A DNA stretch of 64,000 bases from Ficedula albicollis (GCF_000247815.1 NC_021674.1:33529462-33593461); one strand, 5' to 3'; counted from the stretch's first letter, positions 1 to 14,140 are shown. Made by a program: numbers and translations. Notes: generated by a model from the sequence alone, not told the origin.

Positions 1-230
1 GTGTTTTCATGGGAAATACTTCTAAAGTAGTTTTCATCCTAACTTCCAAAGTACTTTAGCATTCCTTTATGATGCTGAGTGCCTTAACTTCTAATAAACA
101 CATCAATAATATTTTCAAACTGGTTTCAGAATATTCTGGCATAAAGTCAAGCTTTGTTAAAGGTCTTCTCTCAGGGTTTCAAAGATCATAGACTCACATA
201 TCCCCTTCTGCAGAATCTACATTACAGAAG

Positions 231-392
231 TCTTGTGTGATCTCTAAGACTTCAGTTTCATTTTCCCAAGAAAATGCATCTACATCAATAAAACCCCAGG
301 TAATCCTGATATCTTGTGTGATCTCTAAGACTTCACTTTCATTTTCCCAAGAAAATGCGTCTACATCAATAAAACCCCAGGTAATCCTGATT
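231..392. repeat. Two-copy tandem duplication, 81-bp unit
   Basis: Copies are at 231-311 and 312-392, beginning TCTTGTGTGATCTCTAAGAC. They differ at about three positions. The unit is 27 codons long, which creates artificial in-frame repeated ORFs on both strands. Confidence 0.95.
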
Positions 393-3300
393 TCAGTTAC
401 TTTTCTTTTGCATAACAACACACGCCTGTTACATATGTGAAACAGCTTATTGAACAGATTATTGAAAACTTTTTACAGCATATGACTACAGTGTAACATT
501 AATTAGTAACACTTTAATAATAGCAGTGCTAATTAATTCTTCCTAACTTATAGCAAAACAGCATGTGCGATGCTGCTAGCATTAACATTCCATGGTGTAC
601 TTTTCACATTGAACATACATTGTGCTGATCATAATTCCAATATAACATCTCCCAGAACACAGAAGAGCTAAGGCAAATATGTGGAGGCAGATTGATTTAC
701 CAAGGCAGAACGACATGTGAGCGGATGCAGGCAGCTTCTGGCAACAAATCAGTGTGGGGAAAATTCAAGTTCCCTGTTTGCTCTTAAGAAGGAATGAGTA
801 CATTCACATCTTGTCCCAAATTCCATTAAATCAATGATGGGACTCTCAGTCTACTAGAATCTCAACACACAAGGCTGAACACAAGGTCACAGGGTCAGAA
901 TGGATATCCAAGTCAAACAGCACATATATGCTTGGCACATGATCCCCCTACAGATCTGCAATCTGGACCAGAACAGTAGATCACCATCACTACATAAAAT
1001 TATCTTTCAGCCTTAAAAATCTTTCAGGCATTCTGGATATAAAATCTGTTGGTTTTCTTTCACACAGATCCAGTTATAAAATCAGTGTTAGTGAGAGAAG
1101 AGCAAAATTGACTATTTAAAAAAGGCTAGTTAGTTTCTGAAAGGACCAAGTGAACATTGTAGGATCCCATGACCAGATCTTTTACTGTATCTTTTTTCCT
1201 GAGAACTCAGTTTTACTTGGAAAAATAAATCAAAGTCACTTTGCCTCACTATTCTAAATTCCACATTGGTCATTACCTGTATTTAATCAATATCATTTGC
1301 TTTCATGGGCTAGAATAGTCACCTCTCCTCCCTCTTGGAGGTCTTCCAAACTCTCTGTGCAATTTTGATTCTAAAAAGTGGGACTCACAGCTTCTCATTT
1401 GCTAGTAGTAGCACCATAACAAGTAAGCAAATTTTGTTGATCTAAAGGAGTTGTTTCTTTTTCTGCCATAAAGAACTATGACAACTAACATCTCCCCACT
1501 GAAATGGCAGAAGATGCACAGCAGCTGTCCACTGGAAAGATGAAACAGCAGGAGAGAACTTGCCAAGTTGCAAATACACACCTTAATTCATAGTGCTACA
1601 TGTAAATAAATCATTTCATGAGACCCAATGAGACTTCTAATCACTAAGAATACTAATTACAGAATTATCATCAGACAATCAAGCATTCCCTACTTCACCC
1701 AAGCTCAAGTAAAAATCAATTGCCATTGAATGACAGCATGTAACACACTCCTACCTTCACATCTTGGAAAGCTGACTGTGAGATCTCTGGAGTAAAACAG
1801 TTCAGGAGAAGGCAGCAGATTAATACAAAGGACTGCTATAATGTACTAGTTTGATACAACAAGCGGGATGCAAGAAGCTTCATCTTATTTCTGCCTATGC
1901 ACCATTCCTCCCCTCCACCACAGCAATGCAAAAATGGACTCCAGAGAAATCTTCTCAAATTGCACACTGGAAACACAACTCCAGTCAAAGGGGTATCAGC
2001 AAGACAGAGTGATTAAAACCATATAGCAACATATATTCACACCTGCCCACTTCCCCTATGTGCACAGGCTAATGCTAGCAAAATAATTAAAACAGAATAT
2101 CACCAGGATAACGGATATTGTCTCAGGTTAAAATAAACAAAAAAACAAAAAAACAAACAAAAAAAAAAAGTTGGAAGTTAAAAAGCAAAACACGCAATTC
2201 TATGCTGTTGCAACAGCTTCTCACTATCAGCCAGTTTATGGAATTTTACCCATACTCATAAAGCATAAAAGCAAACATGACTCTTTCAGGAAATCCAACA
2301 GTGCATTGTGCAAACTGCTGTTTAAAATACTGATATTTAAATTTGAGAACGAGCTTCAAGACTGAAAACTACAAAATGAGAAACATGTCAGCATTACCTA
2401 GTCCACATAATTTCTGCATAGCAGAAAATACTGATGTCACAGACAAGGTGTGCACCCTTCTTTACTATCTTCCCAGACTAATGACTCAAACAAGGAAAGT
2501 GATTTTCACCCACAACACTGAATGGATGTCAACAAAGCATAGGTTAGCACTTCACTGTTTCTATCTTGACTAGGAGCAACACATCACCACATCCTATCTA
2601 TTTACATGATTAACCTCTGACTTCAATGACTTTGTGATGCATAAAAAGACCCATCAAAGAGCGGGCATTCAATCCACTTTCCTCTGAAAGTTGAATGAAA
2701 ATTTGGCCTTGATGGTAATAGAAGAAGAAAGAAGATGAATTTTATATTTGTGCGTACAGGCAAAGCACAAGGTTTGTTGACAGACTGAAGAATATTTTTG
2801 TAGCATGTGAGAAGGAAAAAAGCTTTACTCTGCAGATTTCTATTTTAAACTAGAAAAATACTGCCAGATTTCCAGAAGTGACTATAAAAACTTTAATACA
2901 ACCCACAATTACTTTAAATTCAGATGGGATATAAGTTCAAATCCATTATCTGCAGTATCTATGACATTAGGGACACATTTCAATGAACGCATTTAAAATT
3001 TCAAAATGCCCATAAAGCACCACAGAAAGTTTCAAAGGATCTGTAAGAAGAAATAAAATTTATTGGTGTTTACAGGCATGAAAAAAGTCTAGTCAACATT
3101 TTTATATTCAGGAGGAAAGGGGGAGGAAAAAAAATTAAATCACTAAGGCAAATTAGATGATTTCTTAAAGGGAATATTCCTCAATCTGACTCTGCCAGTC
3201 AACCTACATTTAACTTCCCTGGGGATATCATGTAGGTATGTAAGGTGAGGCAAGCAAGAAAGCTATGACAAACCATCCTAGCTGTTGATGGCAGAGTTCT

Positions 3301-3886
3301 TGCACCTTGCTTGCATGATCTGCTGCCAGCCACTATTGCAGAATATCCACAAGCACTGTCATGAACTATTTGAGACAGCCTTTGTCAGCTTCAGGTTGCT
3401 GTGGCACAAGCTAAGTGATCTCACACCAGCTGACAGCACATCAGTGCTACAAGCACACTGTTGACAGCTGCTCACCCATACTAAAACACAGGATTAATTC
3501 AATTCTAATATTGAACCAGTATCACGGTCTAATTGTTTCTTTCTCCATCTTATTTCTACAACAAACTTAGGACTAGTTTTAGTGAAATAGAACATGACAC
3601 AGCACAGTTACAGTTAAAGCAAAAAGATATACTCATATATTGGGGAATAGGGAGAGAACACACTTTTGAGGACTAAATTTCACGTAGGTAAGTATCATTT
3701 AATTGACATCCACTGAAATGCCTACATGGGACAGAAATTGTTGCACCCTCAGTTGATCCTTCAACTGTAACAGCTATTTAGCTCTATAGCATACCTTAGA
3801 CATATACTATCCTCGTTTTCAGAGAGAATCTGAAGCAGCTCAGAATACAGCAAGTCAACAAATAGCACCACAAATACATTGTTCCC

Positions 3887-3922
3887 CATCCTATATTCCA
3901 AGAGCATCCTATATTCCAAAAG
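3887..3922. repeat. Two-copy tandem duplication, 18-bp unit
   Basis: CATCCTATATTCCAAGAG at 3887-3904 is repeated at 3905-3922 with one change. Confidence 0.9.
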
Positions 3923-4682
3923 CACAGTATTTTTCAACTGACTATAAATCTACTGCAATGATATTCTGAAGAAAAAGTGTGTTTTTTGCCCTTTCATCCA
4001 TTAAACATGTGTAACAAGTCTCAGAGCTGATTAATAATCCTTCCACACCGTATCCTAGCTCTGCCACAGCCAAAACAAACAAACAAAAAATGCTTTAAGC
4101 AATCCCACTGCAGGTCATCCTAAAGACAAGGATAGAACACTTTTCTGCCAACAGCATTACAAGCAGGTATCAGGCTTATCCTCCTCAATTAGAGGCTTTT
4201 AAAATTGCTGATAGAGGATGTAAATGGCTTTCATTTACTACTCAGATCTTTACTAAACATCTCCATGACCTTGATTCATGCTGGCTTTTCCTAAACATAA
4301 AAGGTACCTCACCCCACACATTTTTTTTTGCATAGACTCCAATTGCTACAGCCACTAAAGCTTTTAATCATCACTGTTTCCAGTTCACTTCCATAAGGGT
4401 GTCAGAAAACAGAAAACAGACTGGTATCCACGTATCACATGTCAGAGACCACTGGCTTTTTAAAAAGTGTGTTTTGTGGATATGCTCTGAGCAGAAATAG
4501 GCAAAGTAATAGTAATTAATGTCCTGGCCACCTGGGTCCTTTTCAGTTCTACATTAAAAAAAATAAAACTAAAAAATTAATAAATAAATAAATAAATTTT
4601 TAAAACCCAACTTGTTGCAAAATAGCCTACACTACCCTGCCATTTATTTCTCTAAACTGTTTTCTGCCATCTTATTACTTTC

Positions 4683-4829
4683 AACTTATCACACCAGAAG
4701 AAGTGTCAAGTGAACAAGAAGTATACAACTTTCCTTTCACGACCCCCCAAGCTTTTTGAACTTATCACATCAGAAGAAGTGTCAAGTGAACAAGAAATAT
4801 ACAACTTTCCTTTCACGACCCCCCAAGCT
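4683..4829. repeat. Two-copy tandem duplication, 76-bp offset
   Basis: Copies are at 4683-4754 and 4759-4829, from AACTTATCACA to GACCCCCCAAGCT. They differ by a C/T and a G/A change. Confidence 0.95.
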
Positions 4830-7800
4830 AGCCCACTCCAGTCAGTAACTTTTGTATCAGCTTATGTTTTTCAAGCTGTGATTAATTAACTTCCTTAAAA
4901 TTTAGTCTTTTTGCTTCCCTTCACCCTTTAAGAACAAAGCTTTCTTTCCTACCACACAAAACCAAATTATTACGAATTCTACCCAACCACTCCTTGTAAT
5001 ATATTCTTGTTTTAAAACTCTTCTATCTCATTTTGTACACCTGGTGCTTGTTATACTACAGGAAGTTTGTAAAACAGATGGTACATACAACTAAATGAGG
5101 GGACCCCAATTATACCATAAGTTCAATTTGAAGTATTTAAGTCTTACAATCTTACTTTCACAGCAACAAGCTTTGTTAGCAAAAGCTTATATTTTAATTG
5201 TGATCGTGAACTCTAATTTCAAATCAGATATAATGGTTGAAGCCTTCTTTCATGGTCTGATATAATATCCTTTTGCTCTTCAAGGTAACTACCGTGACTG
5301 AAAATTAAGATAATTCCTATGGAAAATTATCTGCACAAATTATAATTCAATGAGGAAATAACAGAAAATCACTAAACCTGAAAAATCACCTTCGATAAAA
5401 ATAACTTCCTGTGATGACTCAACTTTCATTTGACAAAGTAAAGAGAGAGGAGTCTTATCAGACTCTTTATCACCCTTATTCTAGAGTATTGCTGCAATAT
5501 TTCTTCCTATTTTATTAAAATGTTTCCTAATTTTTCTCTAATCTCTATTTACACTATTGCTTCTAAAGCTGATGCACAGTTGCCATTTCCTCTGCAATCT
5601 TGATTTCAAGAAACAACATTGAGCTAAACAAACATCATGAGAAATACAACGCAAATCCTAACAGCAGTATAGAATATTTCTGCAAAATTTAATATGTATC
5701 TTAAGATGTAGGGTCCTAAAAACAATTGTGCATATTCCAGTCATCTTTATACTTGCTCATTGTTCCACTGTAGCAACAAGCAGCAGACTGTGACTGCTAC
5801 TTGCATGGTAGGACAGATGTGGTTTGGTTTTGACTGGCCTACAGAACTCTCATGAAAAGCTCAAAAAAAGAACACTTTCTATTAGCCTTCATTTTCTTGT
5901 AAATACTTGTCTGGTACAAGAAAACTCTAAAGAATTTTTGCTAAATCTTATTCAAGTTCTTCTTGAGGCTTATTGGAAGCACTGCACAAGTGAAAAGCAT
6001 CATTGCCATTTAACAGACATGCTGAAATCACAGGCCAATTTAAATTAAAAATAAGGTCAATTTCAGATTTTCTACATACTCCTATGCTTTCAAGGGCAGC
6101 AGAATTGAAGGGGAGACAAGGGATACCAGGTCTGTGATCCCACACCAAGGAAATGAATTATTAAATAACCCCAAGTCTTTCCTCACCATTCTTTACTAAA
6201 ATACCAACCCCTTACTTTTTTACACCTCCTTGAACTTACAAAAAAATCACCCTTCTTCAAAAGAGCTAAGACCCAGAAGGAAGCTACGACACAGATTAGT
6301 CTGCACCAGGCACTTTTTCTGTTCCCAAGTCCAAGGGTCAAACAGCTCTGCTCATTAAGTGACACTGGTTCATCCAAGCTTCTGCAAGGCTAACAAATTT
6401 TGTCTAATGAATCCAAGGGAGCCATTTTGTCAGGAAACACGTGCAAGCACCTGAACCTGTCTCAGTTACAGGGTCATATGAAAAAAGGAGCATAAAATGC
6501 TGAAGTTCATTCATCAACATTCATGTTCAGAATGTAAACAATAAAAAACAACATCCAAATAAATTCTGGCTGTTTTCTATGCTGCACAAACTAGTGCTTA
6601 GTTTTCTCCTAACACACTTAGCTTTTCCCATTTCCTTTGGGTTTGTGTACTGCAGAGGCTGACCTTGGTTTATTCCCTTCTTGCTAGATATGACAGCAAC
6701 TCAGAATCAACAACACATGTTAGGCAAGTGATCATTCATGTTTTCTCAGTACAACTATGAAGATCTATCAGAATGACTTCTGTTCAGTTCCTGTGGAATA
6801 CATTTGAAAGAGAGTACAGAAAAACTCTCCTGAAATTATTTTGGCAGTAACTAACACAGTATTTCTAATGATTGCAAGTCAGCTGTGTGAAGTTTTCAGT
6901 AACTTAAAACCACTCACACAGAGAACTGTAGAGTCCATATTCCCATGTCCAGATTCCCATCAAAAAAAAAAACAAAACTTATCAACTAAATCAATAGCAC
7001 TATAGGTAAAAAGATAATCACAAATCTCATGCAGCAGACTTAAAGATGGCAAAAGTCAGAGAAAAAGGTTCTGATATGGTTTGATGAGCAGGAATATATT
7101 CCTACAACTCTAAAATAAAAAGAAGAGTCAAGAAGATTAACAAACGCAAATGCATGTTGAGCACCTAAGCTTAACCAATGTTGTTACAGGTATAATAATT
7201 CCTGGAAATTATAAGACTTTGGCACTTATAATAAAAAAAAAAACAACTATCAAAACTAAAAGGTTTTTGCAAAACAGTTTCCTGGGCCATGACTAAAAAT
7301 AAATTTGTTAGTACTGGTCTTCAATTTACCATGAGACAGGGTAGCAAGGTACATTAGCTTTGAATTACACAAAGAACAATGATGGATTAAACATTCACTT
7401 GCATTTTTTTCCTGCCTCCAGGAAAAAAAGCTTCACAGCCTCCCAATCACAGGGAAACTGAACAAGTGCATCCAGAGTTAATTAGATTAGCAAGCCTAGC
7501 ACCAGAAAGCAAACCTTCACCTGTATGTCTTTAACAATTCTTAACCTGCTTATAACTTTATCCTAATATTTCTTTTGACTTTCTTGATACAAATGGATTT
7601 TTAATTTCCCTGATTCCAGGAATTATTAAGTTAACCAGTGAATCCTAAGTAAGAGTAACCTACTGAAAGCATTACTGAAGAATATCTTGACCAGGCAGAT
7701 GTATCTTGTATTCCAAGGTCTTCTCAGAGAATACTGAGCCTGCAAGATCTGAAGGAGCTACGTGAAGATGAAATGCACATTTTCAGGCATATCATTAAGT

Positions 7801-8945
7801 ACCTCCTTCAACTTGCACACAAATAAATTACCATAATTTAGTATTCAGACTTTACAAAGGCCAAGTGACACTTCTTAGCTCCTAGTTCTCTTCTGCCTAT
7901 ATCAAAATCCTTTTAGCAGTAAGATTTCACTTTAATTGGTAGTAATACCTTTTATGTTGAATAGAAATTCTTTCAAAGCATTGAGTGGAATAAAAAGTTA
8001 GAAGAACAGTGAAATATATCTAAATTTTGATAGGGTAAATAAAGGATTTTAAAGAGACTAGGACACTTTGCCTCTTGAAAGATGTAGCTCTGCACTTTAT
8101 AGAGCCTCCTCACTACTTCTTAATTTTAAAACAAAGCCAACTACACCAACAGTCTAAAAAGACAACTGGTCTTTTGGTTAAAACTTTGTGGGCGCAGAAA
8201 CTGGCCTAAAACTTGTCTCTTTTCTTTACTCTAATGTTAATTTCACAAACCTCAAAACCTAACACAAAAAGAAATCAATCTGACATATAAAAATTGCACA
8301 CATGTTTCTAATACACACAGATACTTCTTTTTGTACTATCCCAAACTTACAACTCTACAGTTATTCAGACCTGTTTTTACTCTTTGATCTCTGTCAGTTC
8401 TAAACTGACCTGAAAAGGAAAGAGTAGAACAGCACCTGAGAAGACAGGGGTGAGCAGCACTCCACCACCCACATAAAGACTCCTCACCTCCCACATATAC
8501 AGGTGTGTGACCTCTCCAGTGAACTGAAAGAAAGCAGCACACCTACTTTCAAAGCAAAATCTGTTCATAACAAAAATGTGTCAAGACTGGAACTACAGGA
8601 AAGATTGAAAATTTCAGAAAGATAAAAAGTCTTTGTCTGGTCCCTATCATCCCATGTATGGTTAAAATACTGTCCAGAAGTGAAATTTTGCACACAGGAA
8701 TTAGGAAGATTGCTATTTCAGGAGGCAAGTATCATCTCGGCTATGTGTTCCCTTTTTCCCAACCTGGAAATGAAACTCAATATAATTTTAGTAAGGAGGC
8801 TTTATTTGAAGGCCTTCAGGGACAGTTATGGAAAGATGTCCACAGAAGCCCACCTCCACAGGGATGAGTACATTTTTACAGGTTTTAGGAAGTTAGCATA
8901 ATTGATAAAAAGCACCAATTAGGAGGAGAAGTGGTGATTCAATTC

Positions 8946-8947
<2 letters not shown>

Positions 8948-8987
<40 letters not shown>
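8948..8987 (+). repeat. 40-base uninterrupted G tract
   Basis: Forty consecutive G follow AATTCCC and precede AGGTCGAGATCC. The downstream 150 bases (to about 9150) are richer in G+C than their surroundings and contain a C7 run. The tract could form stacked G-quadruplexes if real. It could also be a base-calling or assembly artefact, or the internal homopolymer of an unrecognised repeat element. Confidence 0.95.
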
Positions 8988-8988
<1 letters not shown>

Positions 8989-10955
8989 GGTCGAGATCCT
9001 TCTCTGGAGTCCCCCCCTTGGCACTAATTGTGTTTGGTCCATGAGAATGTATCTCCAAGAGCTGTTCTCATCCTTGGTTCCCAGGAGGAGCCTTGTACCC
9101 CCAGTGGCTTGGAGCTCTGGAATTTGCTTTGTCTTTCTGCCTAGGGAAAGGCGAGGGAAAATTACTGGGAAAACTAGCCACTAATACAATAGGCTATAGA
9201 GCTACAAACGTGTGAAGAATACAGAGAACATATAAAAGGAAAAAAAAAAAAAGGCATAACCCAAAATGGCATCATGGTTTCCTAAAATCTTCAATCCAGC
9301 ATCCTTTCCCAAAAAGTTTATCAACAGCTTCATCAAAACATCCTGTAGAAAACTTCTTTCCAATAAAATGCTGTTTCAAGTTTACTAAACTGCCCTAGAA
9401 GTCTGCTTGTGACAGTTTATTCAGTGTCACTGGATTTTATCTTAGTGCTAGTTAATGACAGAGGTGGCATATACCTCACTATTTTCATATATGTGAGGAT
9501 CTGAGATAAGGAGATCTTAAAAATGGCTATCATTCTATCAAACATCAGAATCTCTTTTATTTCTCATTGATTAGAAAACAAATTTTCCAACTATTTCAAA
9601 ATGTGCAAAAAGACAATTCTGACACAGTATGAGTGGCTGCAATTCTGTGTAACGCACTAAGCCTATATTTGGTCTAAAAGGAATCATCTTGGGCCTGATT
9701 CCCATCAGTAGAGTCACCCACAAGTTTACAGTAACGTGGTAGGTACAGAGTTTATTCAATTTCTTAAAGTGGTTCACATTGTTCTGTCTGCTGGCATTTA
9801 AAGGACCCTAAATGCATACAAAAAATTTAATTCTTTATCCCGCATCCATTAAATGTCTCAAAGGACTCCAGGCCACCTCCTCACACATGTAAGTAAAAGC
9901 TGAAGAATAGAAAGCAAGGACTGATTTTATCTCAAGGTTATGGAAACATCATTAAACCATAAAACCACGCTGTCAAAAATTTATCTTGACATTAGAAAAT
10001 GTCTCTGCGGAGTTAAAGCCTTACCACATAATTAGCTGCAGATAATTCTATTTAATTCTGAGGATCAGAATTTTAAAACAGTCACAACCTTGATAAATGG
10101 CACGTTAAATAAACTGTAGCTTGCAAAAAGTGATCAGATAACAAAAATGAGAAAATTCAACACCAGCTCAAAGGACAGCTGATACAAAAGCAAAATGTCT
10201 AGTAAGGACAGGGCAACACTGTCAGAAAGAAACGTACATAACCCTTCTGAAACACCTCCTCATCCAGTACAGCTGGTATTTTCCACAGATCTCATGCAAA
10301 CTAAAAATACATTGGGGTGAAATTCTGCCCCCATGAAAAGAAATCACAACATTTTCTTCGATTTTCAATGGGCAGTTTCTACAAATGCGCACTCAGGGGG
10401 ATTGTCTGCCTATTAAGCATCACAAGCAAGTGAATAAAACTATAATTAATTTTCACAAAGACAAGAGCAGTGGACAGCAGAGAAGGAGGGCTGTTTAAAG
10501 GAGCTTCCAAGAAGCTCTTTTGACCTAAATCAGGTTGGAGATTTTCCAAGAACCATCTGGAATTTAGTCACCTCACCGCAGGATAATTTTTCTCTTTTGT
10601 CTGGCAGTCTGTTTATTTTCCTTCTTGAGGATCTAGCATCAAACAGAATAAAAAATGACCTTTGACTGGATCTTTTTGTGGCATGCAATGAAAGAACTGA
10701 TCCAAAAAAGTTCAATGTTCGAATAAGCACCTACTGAACTTGAAAGGAATGTTGGAAGTAGTTGGGAAAACAAGATTACATCTTGAAGTTATGTATCTGT
10801 AGTATTTCTTTATTCTATGACCACAAAGGGAAGCCATCACAGCTGGTCCTCTTCAGAGTTATACTACAGAGAAGAAACTGAAAAAGTCTTATCAGAGACT
10901 TTACAGTTCCAGTCTTAAATTTTACCTGCTGAGAATCAGCATCCCTATTCAGCTT

Positions 10956-10990
10956 AAAAAAACAAAAACAAAAACAAAAACAAAAACAAA
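10956..10990. repeat. (AAAAAC)n microsatellite
   Basis: About five units of AAAAAC, with A-rich edges. Confidence 0.95.
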
Positions 10991-11696
10991 CCAACAAAAA
11001 AACCACAATAATTTTCATGGTCATCCAGCTCCCAAAGAACATTCCATGGGAATGGCAGAATACGTCTGCTGCTACCTCCCTAGGGATGGGGGAATACTAA
11101 ATTAATATTTTAATAAAACATCACACTCATAACAAACTTGTTTGACAACCAAATTGGGAAAGCTGCAAAATGCCACACAGAAAATTAGAGAGTGACAATG
11201 AGCTTGAATGTTGTGCTTGACTGAACTGTGAACAAGATACTAATTTTATTCATGTAAAGCACATGGCTGTTGACTGCTCTTTTCTCCCAACCACTCACCT
11301 GTCCAGTCAGATTTTCCTATTCCTTCTGCCAGTTCTTTTTAGTACTAATGATATCAAGTATGTGTGCACATGACAGGTTTATGTCATTTGCTTTGCATTC
11401 TCCCAGAGCAGACTATCACACAGACTAAGCAAAACCAGCAAAGAAGGAAATGAGCCCTAGTTTAACAGACAAAAAAACCCAAACCAAAACCAACAACTTA
11501 AACACTTTGGACTACATTTGATAGGGTGGGGAAAAATTCACAGCCAACATATGGAATAAATCAAGTTTAAAATATCTCTGTGATACCAAAGCTACAGTGG
11601 GGCAAATGTCATTAACAGGAGCATTCCCAGTTCTCCAATTAACAAAATATAGAGCTGGGAAGTCTTTGCTTTCACTCTGCCCTTGATGGCCACTTC

Positions 11697-11840
11697 CATC
11701 ACCTTGGCAAAATACACGGGAGGGGAAAGGAGGTGCACATATGTGCATATGCTTGTCCACCTGTGTAACATCACCTTGGTAAAATACACAGGAGGGGAAA
11801 GGAGGTGCACATATGTGCATATGCTTGTCCACCTGTGTAC
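11697..11840. repeat. Two-copy tandem duplication, 72-bp unit
   Basis: Copies are at 11697-11768 and 11769-11840, beginning CATCACCTTGG. They differ by two transitions. The unit is 24 codons long, so it inflates a repeated minus-strand ORF that I do not regard as a gene. Confidence 0.95.
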
Positions 11841-12617
11841 ATAAAAAAATTAAAAACCTTCTTTAAAAACTTTCTGCACTTCCATCAACAGTGTTCCAAT
11901 GTGTTTAGTAAACATCACACTTTCTGTAAAGCCACATGGCCATTTCCCATCTTAAGCTTACTATTATGTAGAAGGCAGCAACACTCGGAAAGAATTTCTT
12001 CCAAGCTGCAACTCAGTTCAAATTAAGTAGGCAGTGATCATCTTCTGATAACCAGTTTTATCTTCAGCTGCACAAACTCTCTACACCAGATAACACAATG
12101 TGCATGTTTCATGTGAAATGCTTCTGACAAAGTTCAGGCCAAACCAACACAAGACAATAAGACAGCTTGAGTGGAGACGAGGGAGTAGTTAAGGGGTTTT
12201 ATCTACTTCAGACTGTGTGATTTTTCAGGTAAAATTGCAACTTTACATCATAGCACTCTAATCACCAATGAAAAAAAACCAACACAGTTGATTATATTGA
12301 TTCTAGTCCTGTCCACAGGAAAAATAATAAAAAAAAAGAAGGTTCTCTAACTGTGCAACAGATTTCTATTAAATGTAAAAAAAAAAAATTATAGCATTTT
12401 TAATTTAATTTCCTCCAAAGAGGCTGTTTCTTCTATTTATATAGAAGAAAAAAATTGTTATACTTTGGTTTACTTCGTAAGGATACACTTACTAAAACAA
12501 CCAAAACATAAATAAGATAAATCTTATGGCAGAATTTATCAATCAATTAGAAATCAAAAAAAAATTAAATGGAGTTAAAACTATGAGTACTCTTCATATA
12601 AAATATTTCTGTTAGCA

Positions 12618-12645
12618 NNNNNNNNNNNNNNNNNNNNNNNNNNNN
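12618..12645. other. Assembly gap (28 N) with identical 30-bp flanks
   Basis: The run of 28 N is preceded by 12588-12617 and followed by 12646-12675. These two 30-base stretches are identical and start TACTCTTCATATAAAATATT. An overlap between contig ends that was not merged is the simplest reading, so the true gap is probably negative in length. Confidence 0.97.
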
Positions 12646-13295
12646 TACTCTTCATATAAAATATTTCTGTTAGCATAGTTTGAATTTAGTTTCCTGAATT
12701 AAAAGTAAGAAAATATCTACACCAAAAGCCAACAATATTCAGTCAGTAACACATTAAACATTTTACATACTGTGGAATCTAATTTTAAATACTTTATATG
12801 CCATCTTTCAGAATAAGTAATCCACAGGTCTCTGGAAAAAGCAGCTTGTAGGATACATTACTATCATAAACATTAGCATATACCTCTAAATGCAAAATGG
12901 GATGGGAGTATATCTGCAAATACATTTCACTTGACAGAAAAATTCTAAGCTGAAAAATGATGTTATATGCTCCTTATTACTGTGAAAAAATTACTCAGGT
13001 TGATTGACTCAATTGTATTTGAACTTTCTTGCTTTTCTTCTCACTCAACAACTTTAACAAGATAATTTTTAAAAAGGAAAAGAAAAAATATCCCCTGGCT
13101 ACTTCTTTAATTTTGAAGTGCTGCAATTATATTAAAGTTATACTTCTACTGACTGAATAAAAAGAAATAGTTTGAATTCACTTTGTCATATATCACATTC
13201 TGAATGTATCTACTGAACTCCCACTCAGAAATAAATCGTGAACACAAGGAAAAGATAATTTATGAGTTGTCAAGCAAGCAGATTTTAACACTTAC

Positions 13296-13432
13296 TTTTG
13301 TGAAGATCTGAAAAAAGTCAATTACAGGTGGCAATTGAGACTCATCCTGGATCTCAGTTTTCAAATACAGTTGCAAAGTCTGTGCAAGGTGCCTGAGGCC
13401 ATCTTTCATTTCTTCACTTAACCGTTCAGTGT
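13296..13432 (-). CDS. SMYD3: SMYD3 internal exon (fifth coding exon): pre-SET-core helical segment
   Basis: This is a 137-base minus-strand exon. A long pyrimidine tract precedes an AAG acceptor (AG at 13434-13433) and the donor is GTAAGTG (13295 down). The first two bases complete an Asn codon; 45 codons follow and the exon ends in phase 0. Recognisable runs are KDGLRHL, EIQDESQLPP and the ending IFTK, matching human SMYD3 EGLRQL, EIQDASQLPP and AFAK. About 22 of 45 residues are identical by my count from memory, well below the MYND exons. In SMYD3 this segment leads into the catalytic SET core with its NHSC motif. That next exon was not found between 1 and 13295. The frame is open, so there is no sign of pseudogene decay here. 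Confidence 0.87.
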
Positions 13433-14140
13433 CTTATGGGGAAAGGGGAAAAAAAAAAAGTAGACCAGGTCATAAACAGAATATTTCACCAACATTTTGA
13501 AAACATCCAATGGCAGCCATACAGTCTAGACATTTCCAGTCCAGGAATTAATCTTGAGAGAGGGCAATTTTGACAAGAGGGCAGACATTTGTCATTTTTT
13601 TGTGACAGTTACCTATCAACACACAGCAGAGTTTATCAGGTTGCTACTGCCAATTCATACTATACGACAGCATGGTGAAGATCAAAAGCCAACAGATAAA
13701 GCAGATGTGCATGCAGATGTAAAACATTACATACAAAAATTAGGCATCTGGGTTTGTAACATTAACCACATTAGAAAAATGCTTGGAACTTCATGCAGCA
13801 GTACATTCTTTTATACTGTATTCTCCATAGATGTACCAGAAACACTTTATGCTAGCAGATGAAACAGAAAAGTATTTATGAACAAAAGGAGTTTCATACA
13901 GAGCAACTGGTAAACAATGAATATGAAGTAAATATCACCTCATTATAAAGCACTACTATTCATGTTTACAGATAGAAATCCTGAAGCAGAAAGAATCACA
14001 GTGACTCATTTTCTAATTCAGTCATTATGGATGTACCAGGTCTCTGATAACACAGAAAGTGAAACTGCTGCTGCCCTAGCAAGTTCACTGCCTACCTTCC
14101 TTCTTCACACTTCTTTTTTCCTACCAGCTAGTACAAAATG

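Larger units (their letters stand above)
1..13295 (-). other. SMYD3: Part of the large intron downstream of the fifth coding SMYD3 exon
   Basis: I found no coding exon here on either strand. In particular there is no stretch resembling the SET-core exon that should follow. The sequence is AT-rich. It contains tandem duplications (231-392, 3887-3922, 4683-4829, 11697-11840), A-rich microsatellites (about 2138-2170, 4560-4600, 10956-10990), the G40 tract, and the N gap. The intronic assignment is inferred from the exon at 13296-13432, whose donor points into this region; human SMYD3 is also known for a giant intron at this position. Short ORFs here have no recognisable motifs. Confidence 0.7.

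Noticed and set aside
8932..8950. TGGTGATTC stretch before the G run, considered as a retroviral primer-binding site
   Set aside because: Its complement does not give a convincing tRNA 3' end with a normal T-arm. No LTR pair, polypurine tract or gag/pol frame was found around it.
13554..13862. 102-codon + strand ORF between two SMYD3 exons
   Set aside because: It has no recognisable domain, no splice or promoter context, and lies antisense in an intron. A length near 100 codons is expected by chance somewhere in 64 kb.
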